Both the position numbers and the translations under genes were made by a program. Source: Ophiura sarsii (Eukaryota > Echinodermata > Ophiuroidea > Amphilepidida > Ophiuridae). Taken from it: a stretch of 64,000 nucleotides of DNA. The notes beneath the pieces are model-generated. The model was not told the origin of the DNA. It ran no database searches and saw only the letters and a program-made list of their open reading frames with translations. Below are positions 23,540-35,464 of the stretch, one piece after another. Position 1 is the first letter of the stretch; each line of letters starts with the position of its first letter. The stretch lies in assembly GCA_035610835.1 (NCBI GenBank), contig CM069447.1, forward strand, positions 78,970,878-79,034,877, written 5' to 3'.

Positions 23540-24820
23540 TCAAACTAAAATACATTTCCAGACAATATCTTCCCATCAGATACTCGTGTGTACGTATTCC
23601 ATTTGTTATCGTTCTAATCTTAGCCTTCTGATTCGACTATAGCTACATTCCCTGAGTTAATACGGTCATGACGGTTCTTACAACATGTATATCGACATTT
23701 CGTAATATTGGATATATGGTCTTTGCCAATATAGAAATATATGAAAGGTTACATCGGCGCCACAGGTGGAGCGTTATACAATATGGATCTCTCACTCTAA
23801 GTACATACTCGATATAATTGCAAAAAAATATATATTTCAAAATTAAGAACGCGATATCTGCACAAGTAATCCTATAAGGAATTATATTCGATTTCCCGCC
23901 AATAACACTATTGAATACATGGCACGGCACGTGTCTCCTCGGACGAAAATGCATCACGGGGAACATTTTCCTTGCCTGGAGATAAACACGTATAGGCTTA
24001 CCCTTGGGAGGATTTCAAATGTTTTACCTAATGCGTGAACCAGCTAACTGATGGGTACATACTAGGGTGAAAGACGATGAGACTGACTATCCTTTTACAA
24101 TTGTAAAATAAATAAGATATACTTGAAACAGGAGAGGCTTGAGGGAGAATATACATTGGAGGAGGTAGTTAATAATTAATTGGAAAACCGGCGAGAACAA
24201 CGCGTTGTGTTGTAACTTACTTGACATGTGATATAGTATGTGATACGAATCCAAACATTTAGATTTCGAATTGCAGATTTGCAGTTGTCTATAACTTATT
24301 GCAGTTGTCTTTAACAGAGTGATATTTCGTATTGAATGGCAACGATAGTTAGACATCCATTTTCAGACTATCAGTATTTTGCACACACAAATACTGTTTA
24401 CATCGTTTTATACGATGTACACTTTACTCGAAGAAATATGATAAGGAATTCATTATAATAACTCATGGATATCAGAAGTGGCATTGAAGTAGTGTGTTTA
24501 AAGAACATCCTTTTCTCGAAATGTTAAATTCACACACGCCTTCCTAATCGAATCGTCATTTTATAAGTCTTATATCTCTGAATCATTCGAATTGGCAATC
24601 AGCACACTTGACTACCATACATGGATGCTTAGATGGTTAACTGCGTATGAAAAAGAAGTTATAAACAGATCACGTATACAATTGGATGCGCTTTCAACCA
24701 TTGAAGACTGGATCAAAATAAGATAGGCCACGTGGAATCATCTCTTCCGGAAGATTAATGGAGGATTTAGCATCGTTTAATTATTCAGTCTTTTTGACTG
24801 ATTGACTTGCCTGCTGGTAA
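23540..24820 (+). repeat. Repeat blocks RX+RT, copy 6
   Basis: Tandem neighbour of copy 5. RX landmarks: GAAAGGTTACATCGG, CACTCTAAGTACATACTCGA, GGCACGTGTCTCCTC, GACTGACTATCCTTTTACAA. RT landmarks: CGAAATGTTAAATTCACACA, TTAGATGGTTAACTGCGT, GACTGATTGACTTGCCTGCT. Differences between copies are spread evenly, as expected for non-coding decay. Confidence 0.82.
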
Positions 24821-24829
24821 AGTATCAGA

Positions 24830-26727
24830 ATAAGTATTAATAAACCTTTTTTCTGACAATATTTTGCCGATTCAAATCGCAACTGGACAATTATGGTAAT
24901 ATTTACAACGGCTTTAGCTCCATTTTCCTGAGGTATTAATCGATGATATAAATCATTAAGCCATCTTTCTAACGCATGGCCGGAAATCACTTTGAGCAGA
25001 CTTGGTCCCCTATCATGCATTTAATTTCAATGGCCTGGGTACACACTTTATTTATACTAGAGCGACTCTAGTGTGTTATCCCTATAACAAGTAGTGTATT
25101 AGGGCGTGTTCCCACTATACCTGTTTAGTACCAGAATGTGGATGTCGATGCTATATCAAGTCTACTTCAAACCCTTATGGAACGCGAAATAAGGGGTATC
25201 GATGTTAAATCCAAGATGTAACATTAAGACCATCTTAAAGACAAAAGTCCAGTCTGCCAGGGTGAACTGGCTTACACCTGTCCATTTGATGACAGATGGA
25301 ATAGAGTTAAGATGGAGAAATCTCAACGGATCTGGCTGTAAAGAGTGGACCTAAGGGGTTTAAGAGGTAGTCTCAATGCTACGACGTAGTACCAAATACC
25401 TAATGACGAGAACGCGATTTGTTTGTTGACTTGGACCAGGTACGAGTCCACATAGCTATGGAACATGGCCTTAGTTACTCTAAGGGTTTTCTCTATTGTA
25501 ATGTCAATGTGTGTTGAGTTATATGACAGGACCTCGCGATTACCACCAGGGGTCTCAACAGGTTGACTGAATGCATCACGTATTGCGAGCAATTATTCTG
25601 GTTCTCCAATTTATAATGTGTCTAGGTATCTTAGACGCAAATGAATTGAATCAAAAAATAATGTGACTTTAAAAAACACCACACGCTTATACGAACTACC
25701 CACAGACACACCGATTTAATTAGATTTTTCTCCCAGGAAACGGAAAAGGAAGGTCAATAAACTCGTTTGATTTCAACATTCTTGATTATACAACTGGAAC
25801 TAAAATGCTATTGACCAACAGCTCGGTATTCCTTTTTGTCAAATTTAAAACGTTTTTTGTTAAAGCCGGATTTATGTCAAGATCACAGCCAGATGTATGT
25901 ATAGCTCTGCATATTTGTATACGTATATTGTTCTTAATTCAATATTCGTAGAAAATCACATTTATACTCAGCAGACTTTGAGAGAGTTTGACCACTCATT
26001 AATAAACCATCTTTTAACGACAATAGGGCTTTTATTAAAATATACTATCGGTCAAAAGTCTTCCTCGACCATCGAAACATTGTATTCACTGTATTACGGG
26101 ACGACGTTTTATAGCAGTTTTAAAGATTGATTTCTGAGACTTTAGAGCACCATCATGACAATCATAAAACGAACGAACACCCAAGCTGTTATTATTATAC
26201 CTTAAAGGTAGATGTTCCGATTTTCAACTTGAAGTTTTCTATTCTACATGAAAGGTCATCCTTAAAAAAGTCGTGTTCCAAAGTTTGAGTTGCATAGCTC
26301 TAATGGTTCTTATTTTAGACGCACGAGATGCTGTGAACTGTACCCATTGAGTAGTACACAAACTATATCGGTGGTTACCACCATTCGCGGTAATTCGACG
26401 TTATTTCATCGATTTCTCCGGAATTATACCGATTTAGGCCATCAAATTTCAGTATGATGATGAGAAAAATACGAGCTTTCATATGATATGAAAATCTCCG
26501 TATGTTTGAAATAATTCTGTGTTACGAAAATGTGATCGGGTCATCTACCTTTAACTGGGACAAGTTATATAATATTACATTATACAATATTGGTTATATG
26601 TTATTGGTTTATACATCATTATTTATTAAGATTATTATATTAAAAGACACAGCCCCTATTTCTCTTTTTCTCGATTCGCACACACGACAAACTTGAGTAT
26701 CAATTTATAACATACATGTGACTGAGA
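24830..26727. other. No gene or delimited element seen
   Basis: No repeat unit can be phased. Several frames of 60-90 codons on both strands have no recognisable motif. Nothing supported. Confidence 0.45.
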
Positions 26728-27304
26728 ACGTCTGTGAGGGCATTAGTTCATTAAATGACCGATGACGGCTAAAGAAGTATGCCATTTTAAGTGAAGCCGT
26801 AAAAGGAAGGTTCGTGTTATCACCATTTACTATCTTGGTGGAACAAAGCAATACTTTCAATAGGTATTTAATCGAATGTGTCTGGGAGGAAGTGACCATT
26901 TCACGTTTAACGACCAATCGATGACCGATGGTTTAGCTTATCGGATTTCTTTGAGGTAAACATCGGCGAGTAATTGTTTTAAGGGGGCTGTCAACCCTCT
27001 AAACATGACATTTATCAAGCGCTGTTACTTTTGCGATGTATTAAAAGTACACATTTCTGAAAAGGAAATAAGTCAAAGAACCCATTTTTGCTGTCACATT
27101 TGCTATAAATGCTAAAATTTTGAATTTTGACCAAAATATCACTTTTTAGGCTCAACAACTTGTGGACAACGTAGAAAAATTAGTTGTTGGTAATAAAATG
27201 CTGAAATAGCACCAAAATCTTCTAAAGACACTTCCCTAGGGATGTTTAGGATTTTTGCCATAAAATTGTTTAGATTTAAAATGTTGACCAAAATGTGCTA
27301 AAAA

Positions 27305-27498
27305 GTGACAAAATGTTTCAAAAATGTCAAAATTATCGATTTTCATCCCAATATTTGGAATAACCAATATTAATGCATTAAAATAAGTACAACCATGCAA
27401 AGTATTGGTTCAGTAATTATTGAGATAGATTTTGAAAGTTGGGAATGGTTTCTGAAAAAATCTGTTTCGTATATGGTATACTAGCCGCATGGACCGTG
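27305..27498 (-). mobile_element. MITE family M1, copy 3 (one end lost)
   Basis: Minus orientation. Contains ACAAAATGTTTCAAAAATGT, ATTTGGAATAACC, TTGAGATAGATTTTGAAAGT and ends GCCGCATGGACCGTG-TTAA (27499-27502). The opposite terminal repeat is not recognisable; the flank is another AAATGTTGACCAAAA-rich stretch. Confidence 0.75.
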
Positions 27499-27831
27499 TT
27501 AATACTTCATTCGTTTGTGATTCACTTTTATATGTATGAGACAGTAGAAGCATGTCAAATGCAATTAACAAAATGTGATCTAGTCCTTTTCACATCAAGT
27601 TACCAACGCTGTGGATACATATTGAATCCCTTCAAAACATCGTACGAATATTAATTACCCGCAAGTCTGATATGTTATTCGTCAGGCACGTTGATGAGTA
27701 AAGACATACACATTGACGAGCGAATACAATCTTAAAACTTTCACCCAAACATTCACCGTACATAATCATAACAACAAATGACACGCCGTGTCAATTCAAC
27801 GCGTGTGACGACGGTCATTGCCTGGGATTAT

Positions 27832-27982
27832 AAGGCGCTGAGCATACTCCGCTACGCTCGAACTATCTGCGCTCTCACACATGCGTAGTAGCTCCACCAC
27901 TACAAAATGACGCAGCCTGATTGGATAACATTGGTTAACGCTTGCGCTCAGCAGTTGAAGGTTGTAGAGTATGCTAAGCCTT
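27832..27982. mobile_element. Small inverted-repeat insertion in RW copy 2
   Basis: AAGGCGCTGAGCATACTC at the left and the complement of AAGGCTTAGCATACTC at the right bound 151 bp that are absent from RW copy 1. CGCTCG and CTTGCGCTCAGC inside also pair. No clear target duplication. Confidence 0.55.
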
Positions 27983-28071
27983 GAATGCAAACCACAGACA
28001 ACCATGCAGTGTACAACCATCTTTCAAACTATTCCTCGCGTATGTTGTCACCAGCAAGATCTTCAATGACT

Positions 28072-29248
28072 ACACTGTTAGAACGGTTGGGTAAAACTTT
28101 ACCCAAGTTGGGTAAAGTTTTACCCAACCGCTGGGTGCTATATCAACAACCCTTTTTCTGGGTAAACGTGTTACCCAACCCCGGTTGGGTAACAGTTACC
28201 CAACATAATGGTAATTTTTTTACCCTAATTCTGGGTAATTACATTTTACCCAATGATATTGGGTAATTATTTTACCATTTTGTTGGGTAATAACATTTTA
28301 CCCAGTAATATTGGGTAATTATTTTAACATTTTGTTGGGTAAATTTGGGTAATATAATTTTACCCAGTAATATTGGGTAATTATTTTAGCATTTTGTTGG
28401 GTAATAGAATTTTACCCATGCCTATTGGGCAATTATTTTACTACATTATTGGGTAAGCCATAGCCATTTGTTGGGTAGTATATTTGATTTTAGCCATTTG
28501 TTGGGTAGTATATTTGATTTTACCCATAATATTGGGCAATGATTTCTACAATGGTTGGGTAAATTCTATCCTTTTGTTGGGTAAAATAGACTCTATTTAT
28601 TTTCAAAAGACTGCGTTGTCTGCACCATTATCAGGTTAAAGCGTTAAATTTGTTAGACTTAGAGAACAGTGATAGCCCATCCATATTGGTTGCAGTTTAT
28701 AGTATTACTGCATGGTAATACACAATGGTTGGCATAGCGTAGGCCAACACTGCGTGCGTGCAACGACCGTTATTAGTTGACGGAATTACATGAATAAGCT
28801 TATCTAATTTTCGCTTAAAGCTACGACTGTCCTCTATCGTATTTAATGCTCTACCTGAAAATCTTGTAGACAACACAATATTAGAATATAAATATGTTAT
28901 TTTACCATGAAAAAACCTTCAGTAGTTCCTCCCCAGCCAGCGCCGGTTTACCAGTCACCAAACCGGCCATTTTGTTTTGTAAATCATGCGGTTGATCGCG
29001 GTGACCAATAACAGCTCGTCCAAGATACCACGTGACCTTAGTAGACCAACGTTGGGCAAAATCCTTTTTTACCCAACCCCGTAACACCCCTGATTACACA
29101 ACTAATAGGTAAAACTGATGAAAAAAATATTACTCAACCGTTGGGTAAAATGACTTTTGCCCAACCCGCATTTGTTTGACCAATACTGGGTAAAGTTTAC
29201 CCAACCCGACTTTACCCCGTACTATTTTACCCAGTGTTCTAACAGTGT
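28072..29248. mobile_element. Transposon-like unit carrying TTGGGTAA minisatellite
   Basis: Ends ACACTGTTAGAAC and GTTCTAACAGTGT are exact inverted repeats, flanked by a 6-bp duplication ATGACT (28066-28071 and 29249-29254). The left 530 bp and right 200 bp are packed with TTGGGTAA / TTACCCAA motifs in both orientations; the centre (about 28610-29040) is ordinary sequence. No transposase is visible, so it is non-autonomous. A 6-bp duplication would fit Dada-like or other 5-7 bp groups, but I cannot assign a superfamily. Confidence 0.82.
28090..28600. repeat. TTGGGTAA/TTACCCAA internal array, ~52-65 bp superunit
   Basis: Alternating TTGGGTAATTATTTTA and AATTTTACCCAGTAATA segments give a superunit of about 52-65 bp at 28255-28440, where neighbouring motifs are inverted and can pair. 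At 28462-28522 a 31-bp unit ending TTTGTTGGGTAGTATATTTG is repeated twice exactly. The first 60 bp (28090-28130) holds four tightly spaced, mutually complementary copies. Confidence 0.85.
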
Positions 29249-29254
29249 ATGACT

Positions 29255-30104
29255 GGGGAAATAAAACTCGTACCGTAACTCAGCTCACGAACGACCTAAC
29301 ATGGGATATTGCACAAATATGTTTTTGCTAGATTCCAAATATTGCGCAAGGCCATAACTGCAACCGCCTCAACGGGGCCCTCGACAGTGTAGTCGACTAT
29401 CCAAACGTATTCAACTCCTATACGTCACATATCAGTCATCAAAAGACTGCCATAAATACGCCCCGGGAAATACGCCATCATCCACTAAACAATAAGAGAC
29501 TGGAACTCATTACCCCAAAATATCCCCAACATTTCCCTACAGGCCTACCGGATACGTTCAAGTCAACCTCGTACAGCACTACCAAGCCTAATACAAAGAA
29601 ATTAAGGACTTAATAGCAGCAAAGCATCGCACAATAAATCCTGCTTGGGTAGTCACTCTAGGGATGTTAGCCTGAGAGAAGAAGAAGAAATGGCTCAAAT
29701 ATGAGATAAGAATCAGGGGAGCACATACTACCAGTTTTCTGGCGATATATTCAACGCAGCTAACATCCAAGTTTGCATACGGATAGGGTTTACTAATACA
29801 CTTGGTTCAATACCAATAGCAGATTCCATTTCATATGACATCATCAGCCATCAGACATCAGCAGACAATCTCTCAAAATAACACTGTGTGGTTGCATCAG
29901 ACACCTCGGGTAAAATGAGCTAATCCGCAATGTTCCAATGCTAATGCATTATAGATGAAGCATTCCCAAGTTCCTTAAATATGTATTGACTCCGGTACGG
30001 GTTCTACGGTTTCACTACATGTGGAAATTTATCATATCAGTATATTGACATATATACTTTTATATACTATATGATATTTCTGTTCATGGTTTGATTTACA
30101 CTTT
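29255..30104. other. No gene; part of the RW-RU interval
   Basis: Diverged sequence colinear in places with 12.64-13.2 kb (CATCATCAG, ATAACACTG, CACTACATGTGG). No complete element or exon-like frame recognised. Confidence 0.45.
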
Positions 30105-30108
30105 TTAA

Positions 30109-30519
30109 AGGAGGTGTCCCGCAAGCATAAAAGTGTGCATTATATGTTAGAAAAATAACTATCGAGCCCAACTTTTGTAATTATATGGAACAAAACACCA
30201 CACTTATGACAAAAACAAATAAAAACCGCAATCTCTCAACATGCACTTTTTAAAATTCGCGGCGATCGAAAGTCCCAGTGTCGATGATGTCATAGTTATA
30301 CAATGCACATGCGCAAATTTTAGCACAGATACCCATGACGTCATCGACACCGGGACTTTCGATCGCCGCGAATTTTAAAAATTGCATGTTGAGTGATGGC
30401 AGTTTTTATTATTTTTTGTTACTAGTATGGTGTTTTGTTCTATATAATTACGTTATTTCGGCTCGATAATTATTTTTCTAACAAATAATGCTGAATGTTG
30501 TGCTTGCGGGACACTTCCT
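30109..30519. mobile_element. MITE family K1, complete copy (TTAA target)
   Basis: TTAA at 30105-30108 and 30520-30523. The inverted ends are AGGAGGTGTCCCGCAAGC and the complement of AGGAAGTGTCCCGCAAGC; arms extend nearly to the centre, which pairs GCGGCGATCGAAAGTCCCAG with its complement (30246-30370). The whole 411 bp is a giant imperfect hairpin. CRE-like TGACGTCA occurs near 30330. Non-autonomous; compatible with Kolobok or piggyBac transposase. Confidence 0.87.
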
Positions 30520-31201
30520 TTAAAGGAGCACTTATTTCAAAGCAGATTAACCATAGGGCTTCTTCCAAATGTTACGATTATGTTTGGATATTTTCTCAAT
30601 ATACAACATTCTATAAACGTATAGATAACACACTTTACAACTCGTAAGAGATAGTGTGCTATTACCGTGATTACGCAAACAGCTATTATAGTATCTTCAG
30701 GTACTCAAATAGTACCCGTTACTAAATTATAAGGAATTAATAGCACTCATTGACAGTACTATTTAGTGATGAGTTATGTGGCAGAACTCTGCTATACAAT
30801 CCCTGCACAGTAGGACACCTCAATACATGTACACACCACTTTCACAGTAGGGCACCTCTAAATCTTAAGTTTGTATTCAAGCAACACTGATAAAGATAAA
30901 CAATCGTCTACTAAACACACACACACACCAAGTTGGTATATAATTACAGTGCTGTAATTAATCAGGTTATTTATGATGTCAAATTAAAAGCACTCTGAAG
31001 CTGTACTATAAGTGAAATTTGTGGAACTCTGGACTGGCTGTGTATGTGCTGTTAGTATTTTAATATTATTAGCCCACATTGTGTCTACAAATAATGCATG
31101 CATGGCGGTACTGTCGTGTTCACAACTTGTGCGCCACATTTTAAATTTAATTATTTAACGGACCCCAAAACGGGTTTGGGAAATCAAAATCCATTATATT
31201 A

Positions 31202-31418
31202 GGCCAAGATCTGTATCACATACGCGCGCGCATACATATGTGGAGTCGCTTTTGCCGCATAACCCCAACGCGATGAGTCCAATTTTGGGCCTTTACAAAA
31301 AACACCCTTTTCCCCTATGCTTTAAGCATAGCTATTTATTCTAACAAAACCAAAAGAAACCCACATATAGCTTGCTATCATCCCAAATGTATGTGAGACA
31401 GACCTTCTTTTGTGGGCC
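31202..31418. mobile_element. Harbinger-like MITE (family H2), TTA target duplication
   Basis: Ends start GGCC on both sides. CTGTATCACATAC on the left pairs with GTATGTGAGACAG on the right. TTA flanks at 31199-31201 and 31419-31421. End pattern and a CGCGCGCAT subterminal motif are shared with 2065-2365. Confidence 0.72.
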
Positions 31419-31569
31419 TTATTTTCGGATATTGTTTCAGTACTTACACCATTCTTTAAACTTATAGATAACAAACTTTATAGCACGTAACATATAACAT
31501 ATATATGAGTCTCCCTGAAGGATACAATACACTGCGTATGGAACCATGGTGGCAACTATATGTGTAACG

Positions 31570-32475
31570 GTGTCCCTTATTGTACACCATTGTAACACAC
31601 TCACCCCGACAGGCAGGCGTGATACCTGTAATATGTTATAAAGCTACCTTTATATTAACCGTGTCAACCCTCAACTCAATTCTGAAATTTGAAATGGCAG
31701 CGTCTCATATACTGCTTTGTACTAGCCCAGTCAAAATGCAGACGGGGCTGTTTAAGATTTTGAGTTGAACATGCTCAGGCACGTAGAGCAGACTTTGTTC
31801 TTGACAACATTCCCTACCTGGGAGCACCCCTATCGGACATTCTACCAAGTGGATATATAGCGGTAATACCCATAAGCTTGGAAACTTCATATTGCTATGT
31901 ACTGATATCTGGCGACATTAAATCGCTACGAGTCATACATCATGCAATAATTCCGTTACGTTAATTTGATTTTCTTCTTCTTCATTGGCATAAATTCAAA
32001 GGTTATCTTATGATAAAGGTTTGTAAGGACATATCTTTAGTTTTCAGTTTCTAAAAATACAGATTTTTTGTTTAAGTAGTTCTCTTTAGTTAAACTCACC
32101 GATGTATAAACACGTGTGCTTGTGGATGCATTGAGATAATTGTTAAGTAAAATAGCCTAAATATAATAACAGATGACTCCATCAATATTTGCCTCATTTC
32201 GATGCATTCAGTCCATTCAGTCGGTGGAACGATGTACATGTTTAAATTAAAGGTCAAGAGTTTCGAATTACAATTGAAAAAATCATTGCCATCCGTAGCT
32301 GTCAGTGAATTACCCGAACGATTTGCGTGCTTATTTTACATCAATTGGGAATTACCTCTAAACGTAATAACGATGATGAACAAAACCAGTCTAAGGGTGG
32401 CGGTGTCATATTCTAATAGAGAATGCAACTTACATTCTCACGTTATTAACGATCAAAAGGATAAAAGTATGTGAA
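31570..32475 (+). repeat. Duplicated block RU, copy 3
   Basis: The fullest RU copy. The left half matches 14625-15030 and the right half matches 18690-19560. A plus-strand frame at 32202-32474 overlaps the right half. The corresponding frame in copy 2 agrees for about 25 codons and then shifts, so conservation is at DNA level only. Confidence 0.8.
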
Positions 32476-32728
32476 ATAATAATAGTATGTGCAACTTGGT
32501 AACATTACGCATTGGTAATTATTTTGATACACATTTTCGATCAATAATACAACCGGAACAAGGTTATGTAAATGTGTATATTCTTTAAACGAAAACTGAT
32601 AACAATGCAATAGCTGCAATCGTAATCGTATACTTTTACATTACAACGGCAGGCTAGTTTAATGAAACAATTATCACATTGCACCTATCATGCATGTACA
32701 GAAACAAATCACGTACCTCAACTATTAA

Positions 32729-32935
32729 CACTTTTGACTCGGCTGTTTGTTTTACCATTCCTAACATATTTTTCAGAAACCTTTCCTCAAAGTCTTATCT
32801 CAAGAATTACAGAACCAATACTAGGTATGTTTGTACTTATTTATTCAAAATATTGTGATGAAATTCCATATTTTTTACAATGTTGACATATTTTGTGACA
32901 TTTTGGAACTGTCGTCTGCAGACGACTGCCTCGTG
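32729..32935 (+). mobile_element. MITE family M1, copy 4
   Basis: TTAA (32725-32728) then CACTTTTGACTCGGC; the interior has TTCAGAAACCTTTCC, CAATACTAGGTATGTTTGTA and GTCGTCTGCAG; the right end is shortened to CTGCCTCGTG with TTAG in place of TTAA. Interior includes the CTTATCTCAAGAATTACAGA segment missing from copy 7. Confidence 0.82.
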
Positions 32936-32939
32936 TTAG

Positions 32940-34430
32940 GTGAATATTCTTCATTTCCATTTCTTAAAATCTATAGATTTTAACGCATTTCCGGTTAAGA
33001 GGAATCACGTCTGAAAAAAAAATCAATTCAAAGCTCGCTGTTAATTCGAATCCGTGTCCATATAATTTTGAAATAATACCTCACCGAGTAAAAGGGGAAG
33101 GAACTCGAGTATTTTAGTCATTATATGAATACAAGCCGAAAGTATGTTTTTAAAAGGAGGAAATTATCCAATTCTTTCAATTTGTAGTTCCATCAATTGC
33201 ATACAGTGGGAAGTGATTCTATTTATCTATAGGGACCTTAATTAAAAAAATGTGGAAAAGATAAACCAAAGCGGTCCCATCGATTAACACATATTGACTT
33301 TGAGAAAAGTATTTCTATTAAATTACTGTGGCCTATTAACAAGCGTAAGTTCCCGTTTTTTTAACTTTCACGGATAACAACCTTACACATCCCCTACGTC
33401 ACCCAGCGCTGAATCGCAAATAATCGAACTCTTAAGAGAACAAGAAGAAGAAAAAAAGAAAAAAAGTTTGACGTCGATTTAAATCACCACCATCTCCTTG
33501 AATGTAGGTGTGTGTTATTATTCCAGGTGTTAGCGAGACGCTTCACGGTTATTATTTCAGGCTTGATAAGAGACATAATACTTGGTGGGACGATACTTCA
33601 GTACACTCGACTTGAGATCACACTCAGCCACGCTTTATTGAACACATCATTGGACTGTACTGACATCCTGATAGCTTTTCTATAACCTTATAGATTGTAA
33701 ATGTCTTGAACGGAGACATTTTGACCAAGTCGACTAATGCAGATTTCACTCAATTCATGACAATATACCTTTCTTGAAGTTATAAATTGGATCCATTATC
33801 GTGTGTGGTAAATTGGATCCATTACCGTGTGTGGACACCGGAGATGGGCTCGCTCGGTAAAAAGAAGGATTTCTATGGGAAGACCAGTATGCATTGCGGC
33901 TTTGATAAATAGCCACAATGGTTCAACTTGGACAAATTCATTCTGCTATTTCTGCAAATTAACGCGCTAAATTAATTAGGGGACATGATGGTTTGACAAT
34001 ACGCACAGTCAGGTTTAGGCAAGAACGATGTTTGTGTGTTTCCCATGATTATTTTCTAATAAAAAACGTGTGTTAAACGTATACGGATATATCAATGGTC
34101 GTTCTTTTAAAAATACGATTTGCTTATAATAAATCAGAAGATTTGCTCTGAGTCTGACCTTGAAGAATTGTAAGTCATTGACTTTCGGATGTTATGTTCT
34201 GAACATATCTGAGTTTCGTGTTGCTTTCCCTTTAAATGTACCCAATTATAGAATGTAACTATAGTCTCACGGGCTTAATTGTTATTTACAAATATTTGAC
34301 TGCAGTGCGAAGTCACGCAATCTGATATAAACATGGTGGGTGTGGAGACTGTAAATGCCAGACTTATGACAAACACGAGACATGCTGGTCAATAATGCAG
34401 CATTGCAGGGGTGACTTGACGTCCTAAAAT
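32940..34430. other. No gene seen; one 26-bp duplication
   Basis: Only a 26-bp direct duplication (AAATTGGATCCATTA.CGTGTG, at 33784 and 33810) and a short GAAGAAGAAA tract (33443-33467) stand out. Confidence 0.5.
33783..33834. repeat. 26-bp tandem duplication
   Basis: TAAATTGGATCCATTA followed by CGTGTGTGG occurs twice in succession with one difference. Confidence 0.85.
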
Positions 34431-34440
34431 TAAATTTGAT

Positions 34441-34618
34441 TTCATACACAATGGCGGATCGGGCATATTGGGATAATTATTTCATACACACCGGAATGGC
34501 GGATCAGGCATATTGGGATAATTATTTCATACACACCGGAATGGCGGATCAGGTATATTGGGATAATTATGTCATACACACCGGAATGGCGGATCAGGCA
34601 TATTGGGATAATAATGTT
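34441..34618. repeat. 51-bp minisatellite, ~3.5 units
   Basis: The unit ATGGCGGATCAGGCATATTG followed by GGATAATTATTTCATACACACCGGA repeats with a 51-bp period and only a handful of substitutions, so it is young. Because 51 is a multiple of three, both strands stay open: the plus strand reads a 17-residue repeat containing MADQAYWDNYFIHTG. There is no start context, splice site or larger frame to support translation. Confidence 0.92.
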
Positions 34619-34629
34619 TAGCATTTAGA

Positions 34630-35311
34630 CGAACGTAACAATAAAGGAAGGCCTTGGTTGACTACCATTCATTCGATATTGTTGTTGTTGATATGTATTT
34701 GTTTCACTTAAACTTCAAAGAGACACTGCACAATTATGGTACCAATAGAAGTATCAACGGCAGTAAACTATGGGCCGTGTTTACGTACACATCACTATTT
34801 TGGTCACATTAGCCGGCCACTAATCATGCTAATAGAGCGCCCGAGCACACAGCTACTCAGACCGGTTGTTACAAGCTATGCTTGAGTGCACACCATATAT
34901 GGAGTCTCCACCCTTTTATCTGCATCAAAAAATCCTACAATACAATACCGAGTTTGTTGGCCCTTGTAAGTTGTAACAGAGTACAATAGGCGCTTCAATG
35001 TTTTGAGCAAATTAGTGCTGTTCAATTTTGTCATGTAAACGCGGTTTTAACTTAAGACCGTAACTAACTAAACTTTAGTCTAACTTAAGCGCGATTTTAT
35101 CTTTTAAACGACGTGTTTAACAAAACCCACTTTTAAACTCTGCGAATTTTGTCCTCAGAGGGGTCGTGCGTTCACTGTATAAAGGTATTCAATCCATTGT
35201 GGCCCAAATGGGTTACAATTATATATCGACCAACTACACGATCTGCACGTCAGCTCGCACCGGGCACGGTTGAGTAATAGTCCAAGGAAGGCACCCAGTT
35301 GGTGCATGTGT
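34630..35311. other. No gene or delimited element seen
   Basis: Unique-looking sequence. A CpG-richer stretch near 35160-35310 leads into the MITE at 35315, with no coding evidence. Confidence 0.45.
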
Positions 35312-35314
35312 TTA

Positions 35315-35464
35315 GGGAGCACATCAAAACTCGACCGCGCGGCAACCGCCGGTTCCGTCCGGTTGGACCGCATATCATAGTTTAGAACAATAGCAACCGG
35401 CTGCAACCGCACGGAACCCCACGGAACCGGCGGTTGCCGGGCGGTAGAGTTTTGATGTGCTCCC
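35315..35464. mobile_element. Harbinger-like MITE (family H1), copy 1
   Basis: 150 bp, ends GGGAGCACATCAAAACTCGA inverted at the right, flanked by TTA (35312-35314 and 35465-35467). Arms contain GGCAACCGCCGG / CCGGCGGTTGCC, making a GC-rich hairpin. About 95% identical by eye (7 differences) to 44307-44456; TWA duplication fits PIF/Harbinger. Confidence 0.92.

Larger units (their letters stand above)
26728..28060 (+). repeat. Duplicated block RW, copy 2 (expanded)
   Basis: Colinear with 11625-12640. Relative to that copy it has gained an M1 MITE with adjoining AT-rich sequence (about 26975-27502) and a small inverted-repeat insertion (27832-27982) placed between CATTGCCTGGGA and CAGACAACCATGCA. 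Confidence 0.8.

Noticed and set aside
32202..32474. 90-codon frame in RU copy 3 resembling one in RU copy 2
   Set aside because: The frame agrees for about 25 codons and then shifts between copies, so similarity is inherited from the DNA duplication rather than protein selection.
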